Of a stretch of DNA of 38,096 nucleotides, positions 1-10,725 are shown piece by piece. Both the position numbers and the translations under genes were made by a program. Each line of letters begins with the position of its first letter. Positions within the stretch are counted from its first letter, which is position 1. The notes under the pieces are model-generated. The model saw only the letters and a program-made list of their open reading frames with translations. It was not told the origin of the DNA and ran no database searches. This DNA comes from Phoronis ovalis (Eukaryota; Phoronida; Phoronidae). The stretch spans positions 1 to 38,096 of the forward strand of contig JAOXYB010109158.1 in the NCBI GenBank assembly GCA_028565635.1, in the 5' to 3' direction.

Positions 1-1
1 T

Positions 2-343
2 ACATCAGACCTGCGCTTTGACCTGTACTTACCCTGTAAAAAATACGAAGATGATCTGACGAAAGCTGAAGCCGTTATAGCAACAAAAAGAAAAGGTTAC
101 ATACGCCGCCGACGCCGCATGCGGTACAGCTATATGCCCGTTCACTATTACATAGTGATGGGCATAATAAAACCAAGGAAAATAAGTTTGGTACAAGTCG
201 TTTTTTTAGCTACATATGTAGAATACAACTTACAAATGTTTCAGCAATTAATCCATCAAGATTTTTTAGTACGACGGCTCATATCTTACACCGCTATACA
301 TAAAAGCATTGGTTGTACTGTTGTAAGTTATGTTTCACACTGA
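2..343 (+). CDS. Possible 3'-terminal exon of an unidentified gene (uncertain)
   Basis: One frame is open from the window edge to a stop at 341-343. The first 40 codons are rich in charged residues and include a KRKGYIRRRRRMR basic run, more protein-like than the surrounding DNA. After that the composition drifts to what AT-rich non-coding DNA would give. I do not recognise the product. The opposite strand also offers a splice-like pattern: a pyrimidine-rich tract, then AG, then a GTAAGT near position 30. The orientation is therefore not secure, and this may not be coding at all. Confidence 0.2.
   Translation, partial: TSDLRFDLYLPCKKYEDDLTKAEAVIATKRKGYIRRRRRMRYSYMPVHYYIVMGIIKPRKISLVQVVFLATYVEYNLQMFQQLIHQDFLVRRLISYTAIHKSIGCTVVSYVSH
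134..165. repeat. Short imperfect hairpin
   Basis: ATGCCC-gt-TCACTAT is followed after three bases by ATAGTGA-t-GGGCAT. This gives a stem of about 13 pairs with a one-base asymmetry and a tight loop. It lies inside the uncertain left-edge ORF. Its role is unknown. Confidence 0.5.
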
Positions 344-1487
344 GAGCAGCCAAGCAAACAACTGCTTTAAATAACTTTCGTAGTTCTGTTGATGAGACTG
401 TTTCTGATTGTGTAATTTCATTTCAAAAGTTCCACTATTTACTCAAACGTAAAATCATGGGACATCAAATCTGCCATTACATATTTACCAAAATTTGTCT
501 TATTTTGTAGTGCTTTTGTGCATATGCTTTCACCTGAAGAGTTGGTGCCTCATATCTGGGGATAGGTTTATATCCTCTTAGATTATTTTCTATTCTAAGA
601 AACAAAAACAGTCGTCATGCAAAATGATGCCCCGTTTGAAGTATAAGTGCCTTAAGAACGAATCCATATATTATAAGAATTACAGTATTTCAAATATTGG
701 AAATAATTGGTGTGTTCAAGCTTATGGACGTTAGATTACCTGTCACCTGGATGATGGCTTTGTGTATATCTTGTAGCTTGTATCTGATGTTGTGTTACAC
801 ATGTGCAAAGTACTGACTGCGTATTTGCAGCTATTACTGTGGGTTGCTGTAAAAATGTTTTACCTGAAATGAAAAGAATTTTTTAAAAGATATAATGCAA
901 ACAATGTACACATTTTGAACTAGTACAGAAAGTTCACAAGTCAAAGAGGTAACTATGTATTAGACTATTACTTAATTTTAGCCCTAGGACTTCTATCAAA
1001 TTCCCTAGCCGTAATAACAGGCCAAACACTGATGTACTGGTCCTAACACTTCCCTATTCAAAAACTATCATCATGTATCAATGCTCCTATTATCCTAGTT
1101 TGTTATTATCAAGTGAAAAATATTTTTTGTGGTACAACACTTGTCGAACTGTAACGAATTTTAACTCAGTAAATACAAAGCGACACAGGCATACAAATTG
1201 ATTTTCACTGATTATAACCACCCAACTTGTTTACACATGTAGATTTGCACTTTCTTATTTGCACTATCATAGTATTGCTGTATCAATAATTTCATCGTAC
1301 TGGTGAGGTTTTATTAAATTTGAAAGACGATAGTTTTCGAATAAGAAAGTGTTAGGACTAATATATGAGATATTAGGCCTATTAATTATTAATATCAGGA
1401 CTACAAATTCCATACTAATAATTGGTATATTTGGGAATGCTGAAAATTGAAAATTTGTGTTAAAAATGCGCTAATTACAAGAATTTT
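344..1487. other. Intergenic, nothing recognised
   Basis: AT-rich sequence with stops in all frames. I see no exon with convincing splice sites, no RNA gene and no clear repeat unit. Confidence 0.6.
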
Positions 1488-1505
1488 CTGGGGGCATGCC
1501 CCCAG
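1488..1505. repeat. Perfect 18-bp GC palindrome
   Basis: CTGGGGGCATGCCCCCAG reads identically on both strands and stands out from its AT-rich surroundings. It lies just outside the foldback repeats starting near 1541, and may be an end motif of a mobile element or part of its insertion context. Confidence 0.8.
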
Positions 1506-1540
1506 ACTCACCCCTAAGTCCTGGCTTCATGGCCTGTAGT

Positions 1541-2025
1541 AGTCCTAGCTGCATGACCCTACTATCGCTTGCCTGTGGCAAAGTCGTAGGGTCATAGCTC
1601 ATATAGTGTTAAAACCAGTAGAAGACTCTTACAAAAAAGTTCACCGTGTCAAAAAATTCAATTAATTTAAACCAAAATTGTCGTCTTGTTTGTGTCTGAT
1701 ACTCCTTGCGTTATCTGTCACTTGAAGCTCGATTAATACTCAAGATGACTTTTAGCAAATAAAATCTGCAAGATGGAAATTTAGCGATGGTCTGTGGTAA
1801 TGGATTCGTACGCTAAAGTCACTTAAGGAGTATTAATCAAGCTTCAAGTGACAGATAATGCAAGAAGGAGTATCAGAGACAAACAAGGCAACAATTCTGG
1901 TTTGAATTTATTAAGTTTTTAGACACAACGTGAGCGTTTTTGCAAGAGGCTAACTTCTACTGGTTTTAACACTACCTGGGCTACGACCCTACGGCTTCGC
2001 TGCAGACAAGCGATAGTAGGGTCAT
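1541..2025. mobile_element. Foldback (long inverted-repeat) element, copy 1, non-autonomous
   Basis: The left arm runs from AGTCCTAGCTGCATGACCC to about 1750. The right arm (about 1800-2025) is its reverse complement, ending in GTAGGGTCAT. Arms of about 200 bp flank a short centre. Shared blocks include ATGACCCTACTATCGCTTG, TAGTGTTAAAACCAGTAGAAG, TGTCACTTGAAGC and the GAGTATCAGAGACAAACAA block. Each arm end carries its own smaller inverted repeat (ATGACCCTAC / GTAGGGTCAT). There is no transposase ORF, so this is a MITE-like foldback element. The family is not recognised. Confidence 0.8.
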
Positions 2026-2027
2026 CT

Positions 2028-3606
2028 AGTCCTGATTTCATGACCCTACTAGTGACCCAGATAGTGTTAAAACCAGTAGAAGTTTATAGTCTCTTGCAAA
2101 AACACTCACCGTGTGTCAAAAAATTCTATAAATTCAAATCAAAATTGTCTTCTTGTTTGTCTCTGACACTCCTTCTTGTGTTATCTGTCACTTGAAGCTT
2201 AGTTAATGCTCCTCAGGTGACTTTAGCCTACCATGTTTAGTTTATTGTCTGAGTGCAGTCTGAATGAATCCATGTGTTAGGGTTCTGTACCTTCTCAACT
2301 AACGTCTGGGCTTAGCCATAGTCAATTTTTGTTTTATTCTTTCAATTTAAGAGTGAAATAATTTCGTCATTAATCTTATGCCAACCGAGATAAACCTTTA
2401 GCCCTGTTCTCACGGGACCAAATTATCGCGATAAAACTTACGTGCAAGCTTAATCTACAATTTTTTACGTCGTGCGAACGCTTGCAAGATCAATCCTGAA
2501 CGATAAATCTCTCATTTTCAATCCACCAAAAGGAGGTAGATTGAAAATAAATATCGCGATTGAAACTAAAAATCGCGATTGTTTATGCCGTGTGAATGGT
2601 GGACGATTTATCTTGACGATTTTTCTTGCGATCACTCATTCCTGAAACATTCATCGTAAATTCATATCTAGTAAAAAAACAGCTGATATATGAATGACGG
2701 CATGTCACTTACAGCCAATCACAGTGCGAAAGTTGGCTAGGCTACGGGTTAGCCACCGAAAAAACGTGAACCATCAACATGCGTTATGCTTAAAACAGAC
2801 CCTCGAACACTTATGTGTTAGAATTATCAAGTAAAGAGTTTTAAATCAATAAATTTTAAATATAATTCTTTTTATTTTGAACTGCATTAATTATTTTGTT
2901 GATAAAATTTGTCTGACTATGTCTAAAAAAATAGGACTTAAAACATGTTTATGCCTGACCAGAAGCTGTGAGATTTAGTTTATCATGGTGGGTGATGCCG
3001 GTCCAGAACCATTGCCAAAAAAAGCAGCACAAAAACAACGTGTAGGTCAGCTGGGATGAATTTTCAATCGCGATTGATGTTTATCGTCTGGAGCTTGCTT
3101 TTTGCTTAGCGGATTATAGATAAATTCTGGCAGCACAGAATGTGTGTGATCAACACCCTACCCTCTTAGTCCGCTGCTACACCTATTATTGTAAGCTGCA
3201 ATTTGATTGGTGTCAAGACTTCCGTGACACTTTATATAGAAATAAAGGGATTATCATTCTTCTGGTTTTCAAGATAATAAAAATTGACTATGGTTAAGCC
3301 CAGACGTTAGTTGAGAGGGTACGGAACACTAACGGATGGATTTATTCCGACTGGTAATGGATTTATACGCTAAAATCACCTTGAGGAGTATTACTATTAC
3401 TATTAATATTATTATTAATCAAACTTCAAGTGACAGATAACACAAGAAGGAGTATCAGAGACAAACAAGACAACAATTTTGGTTTGAATTTATAGATTTT
3501 TTTGTGTTTTTGCAAGAGGCTAACTTCTACTCTCATAGTTCTACTGCCAAGTACTGGTTTTACTTTTAGCAATGACTGGATTCTCGGGCGTTATGAAGCC
3601 AGGACT
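2028..3606. mobile_element. Foldback element, copy 2, about 1.58 kb with internal core
   Basis: It starts with AGTCCTGATTTCATGACCC and ends with the matching inverse ATGAAGCCAGGACT. The arms are about 310 bp (2028-2340 and 3282-3606) and are the same repeat as copy 1. The innermost blocks match across the centre: CAACTAACGTCTGGGCTTA on the left against TAAGCCCAGACGTTAGTTG on the right. The right arm has gained a TAT/TAA-type simple repeat near 3388-3420. A core of about 940 bp without a long ORF separates the arms. Confidence 0.8.
2395..3125. repeat. Core of the foldback element, with ATCGCGAT palindromes; possibly a nested MITE
   Basis: The core contains four copies of ATCGCGAT, at 2425-2432, 2553-2560, 2572-2579 and 3067-3074. 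Several sit in the longer CAATCGCGATTG or AAATCGCGATTG context. The left part begins GCCCTGTTCTCACGGGACC, resembling the terminal sequences of DNA-transposon MITEs. A clean matching right terminus was not found, so nesting is an inference. A short reading frame near 2984-3058 is too small to call a gene. Confidence 0.4.
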
Positions 3607-3609
3607 ATT

Positions 3610-3660
3610 AGTCCTAGCTTTATGACCCTACTATCGCTTGTCTACGTCTTCGCCGGACTA
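3610..3660 (+). mobile_element. Truncated third copy of the foldback-element end
   Basis: Directly after copy 2, the sequence AGTCCTAGCTTTATGACCCT and the following ATCGCTTG block repeat the left terminus of copy 1 in the same orientation. The match fades after about 50 bp. The junction with copy 2 makes an inverted pair (AGCCAGGACT / AGTCCTAGCT). Confidence 0.65.
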
Positions 3661-3974
3661 ACAGTTAAATACAAACCTATAGTTTTGCTCAGTGGCCTAC
3701 TTATATTCCTACAAATTGACAGCTTTTGAAACAGTCGACAAACCGAAGTAGCGGCGGCCATTGCAGTACATGCATGCATGTGGTCCTATAATAGTTCACC
3801 CACTATTATTCATATAACTCAGTTGTTTTACAAATAATAAAGGCTATTAATCCTCGCAAAGTTATTTTTTAACTATAAAAAATATAGGCATATAGGTTTA
3901 TGTTGGTGATGATCTTATTTTTAACAGTATTCTGACACAGATATTTGTTCCGGGGATTTATTACCTCATTCATT
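3661..3974 (+). promoter_or_regulatory. Probable promoter and 5' UTR region of PCNP
   Basis: This is the roughly 300 bp upstream of the first PCNP exon. It holds a small GC-rich patch (GCGGCGGCCATTGC, 3751-3764) and a perfect 14-bp palindrome, ACATGCATGCATGT, at 3768-3781. No clear TATA box is positioned. The transcription start is not determinable from sequence alone. Confidence 0.35.
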
Positions 3975-4029
3975 ATGCAACCACAAAGCACAATGGCCGA
4001 ACAGAGGGAGAGGCTTCGAACTGCTGCAG
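3975..4029 (+). CDS. PCNP: PCNP exon 1 (coding part)
   Basis: Encodes MQPQSTMAEQRERLRTAA and ends in phase 1 at GCAG|GTTTTT. Two in-frame ATGs lie at 3975 and 3993; the second has the stronger context, and MA- agrees with the vertebrate N-terminus. No conserved domain lies here, so this exon is less certain than the others. Confidence 0.75.
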
Positions 4030-7000
4030 GTTTTTACTGTTTGCTTTACTCAATTTTATATAGAAACAAACATGAAGATATCGATTACCAAATTAAGATG
4101 TAAATTAGACAATACGATTTCAGTTCATACTGTGTGTCAATGTTATCGCTAGTTTACGTTTACTAAAAGTTTTTTTAGTCTACTTCAAAAATCCTTGTGA
4201 AATGTAACAACATAATTGATTTGTGTTAATTTCGATATGATATTTCACCTCTTGTACAATGTACGGTAGAAATATTTCAATGTTCATTCGTGAACTAACG
4301 CTTTGCAGCCTGTAACTAAAGTAATTCAGTTCTATGATGTTACATGTAAAATGGCTTAATGGCTCCTGCAACTTTGTAATAAATGTAAGGACTAAGCCGA
4401 CTAAGGCAATTCAATAAGATAATAAAGGGATTTAACTCATTTTTTAATATTGTACAATATTGATTAGAACTGTATTTTGCACCCTTTAGTTCTCCTTCAG
4501 CAGGACCAACTACAAAAACAAATTCCACTCGATCAGACCAACTGTCTCAAAGTAGCGCATCAGGCGATGGCCCCTTGGTGGGAACAAAAAGAAAATCAAC
4601 TGATGGATATGCAGAGAGTCAAAGTGAGAAGAAAAAGACCAGCATTGGTTTTGGACTGAAAAAACCAGGAGATGAAACCATGCAGAAGAAGACGATAAGT
4701 GTCAAGCCATCATCAAAGAATCCAGTAGTGTCCGGAATTAAGCTTACCATAGGTGCACAGGTGAAGTACAGTACTGATTGTAATGACATAATTATCGCAC
4801 TAATTAAAAGATAAAATACTCTATAGCCCACGATTTGCAATAGACACAACCACATAATTTATTCGGTTTGCCTTTGTTACAATACAGGCTGTGCAGGTAT
4901 ACATGCTTATTTTTGCCAACCATCCCGATTTTTGTCCGATTGTCCCATGACTTGGCTTTTATGTCCTACTTCTCCAAAGAGTATTACAAATGCTTAAACA
5001 AGATCTGAACATAAATCAGATTGCTGAAAAGTACACTAAATATTCATTACAATCCTGGGAGACTTAAAAATAGCCAAATGTCTCCCTTTCACGCTTTCAG
5101 CTGTTAACTTGCCAAATATAAGTATATGGTAATGACCAGTTTTATGCTGATCTAGTTAGTTTTGCAAGTTTAGCTTTATTGTCTTATTACTTTAGTTGAA
5201 GGTGATGATACACTATGCTTTCATTATATTGTAGAAGCCAAAAGAATTTCCATCAATAGTAAAACCAAAAAATACTGTGGCAAGTGTCTTCAATGCCGAT
5301 GACGAGGTATAACACTTTATTTTCATTCACTCAGATAATAGGGACCACAGATTGGCTTTGTGCTGTCAATGGTATATTAATATTCAAAAACTGACATAAA
5401 TTTTGTAACTTGAATATAATTTGTTCCAACCTATGTTATCGTAGCGATAAATGTAGAACACAATCTATACGGGTTATACCAAGCACCCATCTTTATTCTA
5501 CTTACTGGATACACCATCAAGTGTCATTACCATACAGTACATGGTCTACTAGCACCTATTCTCGCCACTATAACAATTTGTTGAATATAACATTATTCTA
5601 AATATTTCATAGAGCGATGAAGAAGAGATGCCACCTGAAGCAAAAATGCGAATGAGAAATGTAGGGAAGTAAGTATTATTCTATTTTGTGCCCATAGCTC
5701 CTAGTGGCTGGGTATATAGTCATAGGCTATATGTTGTCGTTGTTATATATAACACTGTCTTTATCTTGCGATAACAACTTCAGTTTTTATCCGTTCAGCT
5801 TCTTCATATTCGACACAGGGTAAACACAGGTGAAAGAGTGCAGGTTGCTTTTAATTTTGACCTTGATTACTTTTAAAATGATTGACCTGGGTGGCCATGT
5901 TTGTTCCCAAGAGGCATGTCAAGTTGTGCCAGTTGCAAGAACGACGAAGTGTTGACTGGACGATTTGAAGGTGGATTCATGAAGGCCATAGGCTGGTGGG
6001 TGTAATAGGCTAGGTGACAGTTTAGAATGACATTGAAAAGTGGGTCAATTGCCAATCCGTTGATATTTATTTCCGGTACATGGTACAAGGATACAATTGA
6101 TTTTCCCATCCACTTCTATAGTAATTTCATGTAACTTAAATCATTATAAAAATTTCCCAAACATTGCGCCAAGAAAATTACCTGTTAAGAACTGAAGATT
6201 ATTATGTATACTACTCCCAGTTAATTTTTCGTGCAAGCATGACCACCAAACTTTTTTGCTATTCCACTATGTAGACTACCCCCAGAAAAACACATCCTAA
6301 CAACTGACAAAATTCATAGCTTTGCCCAAGTTCAAATAATCCTATCAAAATTTGGTTTGTTTTACTGTAAAAAGCTAATATTAGTTTCAATCTCTTATAC
6401 AGTGATTTCCCTTCCAAACAGAAACAAACAAAAAAGCCAGCGCCAAGGAGGAAAAAAGAAAAAATCATATATTTAAGGTTGACAGACTACTTGCAGCGCT
6501 GCACCACCACTGCGGTTACATCAATTGGGACCTTATGCCACATGTGCTGTACATGTGTAACACTTGAGAGAGAACTACTTCAAAAATTGCACTGCCCAGG
6601 TTACAAACCATGTACGAGCTGCAATGTGACGTGTTCCTACATCCTAGGGATGTGTTAGACTATCAGTTCAGTTTTATTTCAAAGTTTCTACGCCATGGCT
6701 CTGTACTGTTTTTCCCTAGAAACATCACCATCCTCCTGAATGTGATAATATTACCTGGTTTTGATAGTTTGTACTATTTATATTGAAAATATGAATGCCA
6801 TGCTTAGCCAACCCCCATGCCAATACCACTCTGCATTGGGACTTTGCATTCAAACTTAACAGGGAGTGGGACCTAACATTTTTTGCCTCAACCTAACTAG
6901 TAATTACAACTCTTCACCATGTTCTCCTAGTAATTAAAATTAACTTCATAGCCAATAATACAGATCGTTTGTAGTCCACGTCCTGGTGTTATTTAAACTT

Positions 7001-7580
7001 TACACAGTCCCCTACCCATCTTTATAATTAAACTAATTAATGGAACCGCCCTTGTTAGATTATTACAGTTTACACCAACTTACAACCTTGTTCATTGTTA
7101 CTTGTCTTATATTTACTAACAGCTTGTGGGTATTACAAAAAAAAACTTCCGCCAGCTAATATTGTCCTTGTTATATTAATGTGACTTCACAAACCAAATA
7201 AGGGGGGAGGAATGCACTTTTTGGAATACCCTACCACCCATAAAATATTTAGTGCTTTATTACATACTGTTATATGTGCATGAATAGATTAGAAACCCAC
7301 ACCCATATTTCTTTTATTGATCAGAAATGCCTTCCTCGTCTACCGTACAACTGAAAGCAGAACAAATTTAAGATCAAAGAACAAAATGTGATATAAAAAC
7401 AATGTCGCTTATCAATGCAAAACTGTAAAAGGTTTTATATATTTCAGATTTACAGCCACTGCTGCAGGACCCAATTCATTTGGTAAAGGTGGGCTAGGAT
7501 TTTGTGATCGACGAAAAATAAAAGAGAGAGAACTCCAAAATATGATGGAGAAAGTCTCCGGCGATAACCTTAATAAGTAA
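3975..7580 (+). CDS. PCNP: PCNP, PEST proteolytic signal-containing nuclear protein (five exons)
   Basis: Spliced exons 3975-4029, 4501-4760, 5235-5306, 5613-5668 and 7448-7580 join in frame to 191 codons plus stop. A second in-frame ATG at 3993 (MAEQRERL..) has an A at -3 and G at +4 and is probably the main start, giving 185 residues; human PCNP has 178. The assignment rests on the family's conserved C-terminal half: acidic DEEEMPPEAKMRMRNVGK, then TAAGPNSFGKG and a charged, helical end. The middle is Lys/Ser-rich (KPGDETMQKKTISVKPSS). PCNP is a small nuclear protein, reported to be ubiquitinated by UHRF2 (NIRF) and tied to cell proliferation; its biochemical role is not well defined. It converges on the SASH1 gene downstream. 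Confidence 0.93.
4501..4760 (+). CDS. PCNP: PCNP exon 2
   Basis: Acceptor TTCAG|CAG, donor CACAG|GTGAAG; 260 nt running from phase 1 to phase 0. It encodes the Ser/Thr/Lys-rich middle region with the basic stretches GTKRKSTDG and SEKKKTSIGFGLKK, matching vertebrate PCNP (KISKFGFAIGS..). The acceptor is a tandem NAGNAG, so a form lacking one alanine (start 4504) is possible without a frame change. Confidence 0.9.
5235..5306 (+). CDS. PCNP: PCNP exon 3
   Basis: A 72-nt exon in phase 0-0, between TATTGTAG and GAG|GTATAA. It encodes KPKEFPSIVKPKNTVASVFN followed by ADDE, corresponding to vertebrate KPKETVPTLAPK..AAAFNEDED. Because it is frame-neutral, skipping it would keep the reading frame. 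Confidence 0.9.
5613..5668 (+). CDS. PCNP: PCNP exon 4
   Basis: A 56-nt exon between TTTCATAG and GGGAA|GTAAGT. It encodes SDEEEMPPEAKMRMRNVG, the most conserved PCNP block and part of the acidic PEST-like region. It ends in phase 2 and joins exon 5 to complete a lysine codon. Confidence 0.93.
7448..7580 (+). CDS. PCNP: PCNP exon 5 (C-terminus and stop)
   Basis: Acceptor TATTTCAG|ATTTAC. It encodes FTATAAGPNSFGKGGLGF, then a charged tail ending SGDNLNK and TAA at 7578-7580. The TAAGPNSFGKG motif is diagnostic of PCNP. The preceding intron (5669-7447) is the gene's longest at about 1.8 kb and shows no other exon. Confidence 0.93.
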
Positions 7581-8140
7581 AAGTTCTCTTTGAGGAACGT
7601 ATGACAATTCTGTTTTAAAAATCTCATTCAAACTTTGTTAAAAGTTCTCAGAAGGATGTATATAAAAATGCATATAAAGTATGTATGCTTTGTTAGCAGA
7701 AAACGGAAGTGCTGATTCATTGTTATGTTATATGTGAAGCTTAAATCCTTTTAACCAGGAAAAAGCTTTTTGTGTTCTGATGCATTCCATGTTAAGTTAT
7801 AAATCTTATAAGATAGGCTGACATACAGTAGATATGTTGCAAGTAGTAGGCTCATATAGCTATTACAATCGGTAGATGGTGACACTCAGACCCAACTATT
7901 ATTCATCCCTCCAACAATTTATTATCAGAAACATACAAGCATGAGTCAATTATGCCTTAAGCCAAACCAACAAGGAATCTTGTTAAACAGGCATGTCATC
8001 TTCAAATTTTGGTGTTTTCACTTTTCTTTTTCTTTTTAATAAACCTTGTGTAATGGGCATGACTGCTTCAAAAAACACTAAAATAGTCCAACCACATCAG
8101 TTTTTTAGGGCTTCCTCCTATTAAACACTTTTTAAATAAA
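7581..8140 (+). terminator. PCNP: PCNP 3' UTR with candidate polyadenylation signals
   Basis: AATAAA hexamers lie at 8038-8043 and 8135-8140, about 460 and 555 bp after the stop. Either could set the transcript end. Choosing between them needs transcript data. Confidence 0.4.
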
Positions 8141-8371
8141 CAGTATTTTGGGTGCTTTCGCCTGTGACGCAACTTATCTTATTGGTGTAGCCTTATTGCT
8201 GTAATCACCAAATAGTTCAGTAAGGAATTGTACAAGTACTTGGCACTTTTTGTGATTTTTCAAGTTTAACAAAATTTCTCTAGAAGTAATTATAATATCA
8301 ATTTGTGTGCTTGAAAGTTGCTTGATGACCTGGAATTTTGGAAGAACTCGAATAGTTTTAACTTGTGTAAT

Positions 8372-8900
8372 CGCGGAAAGTCTTGGTAGTCTTCTGAAGC
8401 CATTGTCAAGGTATCCAAAAAGTTGGCACTTTTCTGCGTTTTGGTTTTATGCGTTATGAAGGCTTACTGGCACTTGTGCGCTTAACAAAATATCTCGTGT
8501 TAATCAGTTTATCTATCATAACATTAGCCTTAAATACTTCAGATGTCAACCGAAGTGCAAACTTTTTTGATACTGCCAACTTTCTCGATACCTTACTCAC
8601 TTCTGATTTTGTGTCATTTGAGCTAAGTTTTCTTTGAAATTATGTACGCGGAAAGTCATGGTAGGAGTCTTCTGAAGCCATTGTCAAGGTATCCAAAAAG
8701 TTGGTACTTTTCTGCGTTTTGTTTTTATGCGTTATGAAGGCTTACTGGCACTTGTGCGCTTAACAAAATATCGCACGTTAATGAGTTTATCTCCCCTATG
8801 CGTTTATCTATCGTAACATTAGCCTTAAACACGTCAGATGTCAACCACTAAGTGCAAACTGTTTTGATAGTACCAAGTTTTTCAACACCTTACTGTAGAG
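8372..8900. repeat. Decayed tandem repeat, two clear units of about 275 bp
   Basis: The unit CGCGGAAAGTC..TCTTCTGAAGCCATTGTCAAG..TTATGCGTTATGAAGGCTTACTGGCACTTGTGCGC..GATGTCAACC starts at 8372 and again at 8647. Scattered substitutions separate the copies, and the second has a short insertion. Weaker matches upstream (TTGGCACTTTTTGTG near 8238) suggest a third, older unit. An open frame at 8449-8637 is not conserved in copy 2, so coding is unlikely. Confidence 0.8.
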
Positions 8901-9481
8901 TGGCTTAATGTGGGCATTAAAATTATGCCTTGGTAAATATAGTAACAATTTACTTTTTGAGACAAAATATCCCCCTTCAAATGGTTTGAAGTCGCTCATC
9001 ATTTAATATTTGGCAATATGACCTTTGCATGTGCTTGATGATAATGCGTTGTTAGAAATTCTCTGCAATTTGATGTGGACTTGGCAATTGGTTTGACATT
9101 TTCTGAGAGCTGATGTAGCTTGTTGTTTATTTCTGCATGTAGAGGACTCCTACTCGTGGAAAACTGAAGGCTGTTTTTTACAGTCCAGAGTTGTTCAATT
9201 GTTAATACAGAGCTAGAGTTCAATATAGATTGAGAATGAGGTTTCATCAGTTTATATGCTACTAAATTTAAATGTTACAGATGACAATCAACCGGGTAAA
9301 ATTATCGATTTGCACTTAAAATGTGTGGCTTCTGGATCAGTTTTAACTGTTTCAAAAAAAATCAAAGCATGGTTAAGTGTTAATAGACAATATATTTTAA
9401 TTACTTATCAATTTAAAATATCCTTAAAAAGGATATTAAACTGTATTATTATACTCATTTTTAAATTTATATTAAGCAAAT
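8901..9481. other. Intergenic between convergent genes
   Basis: Two modest open frames occur (8999-9247 on the - strand, 9256-9501 on the + strand). Neither has a recognisable domain or a good splice context. I see no RNA gene or repeat here. Confidence 0.5.
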
Positions 9482-10725
9482 TTTATTCACAAACAACTTA
9501 AATTATAATATACGAAATAAGTAACTCTTAACCGGTATCATTACTGAAATCTATACAACAAAAATAAACTCTGAAAATCCTTAATATGCAGTCACATGCT
9601 TCTAATCCCTTCTCAACTTTCATCTAATGCCACTGAAGTACAAAAGGGAATTTTCAATTTCTCCCCAAAGATACATTAGGAGCAGTATTTGTAATTTCAC
9701 TGTATTTGTGGGTAGTTCTGCATGTTTTACTTTGACTTCGATAGAATCATGTGACTACACACAAAGGCTGACTACTGATGACCTTTTCTACCATTTTGAA
9801 TCTATGAGCCAAACAGCTAACAATTCCAAGAACATTATTAGCTCTTTGAATGTGATTACTCCATAAAGTTGCATTTCTTGAAAACTTGCGAGAGCTCGCA
9901 ATTGTTCATAAAAATGTTAAATGTACAAACCGTACGGAAAGTTACGCAACAGTAACGAGCGTTCATCATACTGATCGCATGTAAGGCTGTACATTCTCTA
10001 TGAATAGACTGCTTGGTCACCAAACTTAAAACTAATACCTAGCACATTGCACATAAAGCCCATAAAAATAAAGATGAAAATTAACTACACAATGGTGACA
10101 CATAACTTAAAACAATCTGGACATATTTACACAAAATCACATGTTTATACTACTTTCTTAATTAAAAGTAAGATTTAAATTACAGACTTAAGACTAGTGT
10201 TAATGCTTCATTAAGATTATTGCAATATGTAAAACTGGCAAGCTTTGCAGTGACCATATAAAACCAGCGACTATAAAATAACTATGTGAAAGCAACACGA
10301 ATAATGGTAAATTATCATTCTTGTCTTTAATAATATGGTTTTAGTAAATCTTATACCCACAACATGGTTTACTCAATACATCCGTGTGTAATTGCTCCAA
10401 AAACAACACTCACAGCTACAACAAAATTATAATACAAACTTTAATTTTACACCTAGCACTGTTCATGTTTCAATGTGCCTTAGCTTGGAAATAAACGAGA
10501 ACTCTGCTGCATACAGTCTTACACAGGTTTTAGAATCACAAAATAAACTAGCACTATTTAACAATCACGTAAAACTAAATTTTATCAGTTTCAGTCTAAA
10601 AAAATAATATAAAGAAAATGACAGATATCTTTATAACATGTGGCCACTCGGCACATTTTGCAGCTAAAGTAACAATTCAACATATCTCTTAATGTTCTCC
10701 CTAAAGTCGGTTCACAGTACATATT
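9482..10725 (-). terminator. SASH1: SASH1 3' UTR with candidate polyadenylation signal
   Basis: The first canonical AATAAA on the minus strand after the SASH1 stop is at 9487-9482, giving a 3' UTR of about 1.2 kb. A variant ATTAAA lies nearer, around 10325. There is no coding sequence in this stretch; a + strand open frame at 10392-10607 is AT-rich chance sequence. Confidence 0.35.

Noticed and set aside
3502-3729. Open frame of 75 codons on + strand
   Set aside because: It lies across the right arm of the foldback element and the truncated third copy. The frame is not kept in the other arms.
8999-9501. Two open frames of about 82 codons on opposite strands
   Set aside because: No recognisable motif, no matched splice sites and no link to the SASH1 or PCNP frames. 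Best treated as chance.
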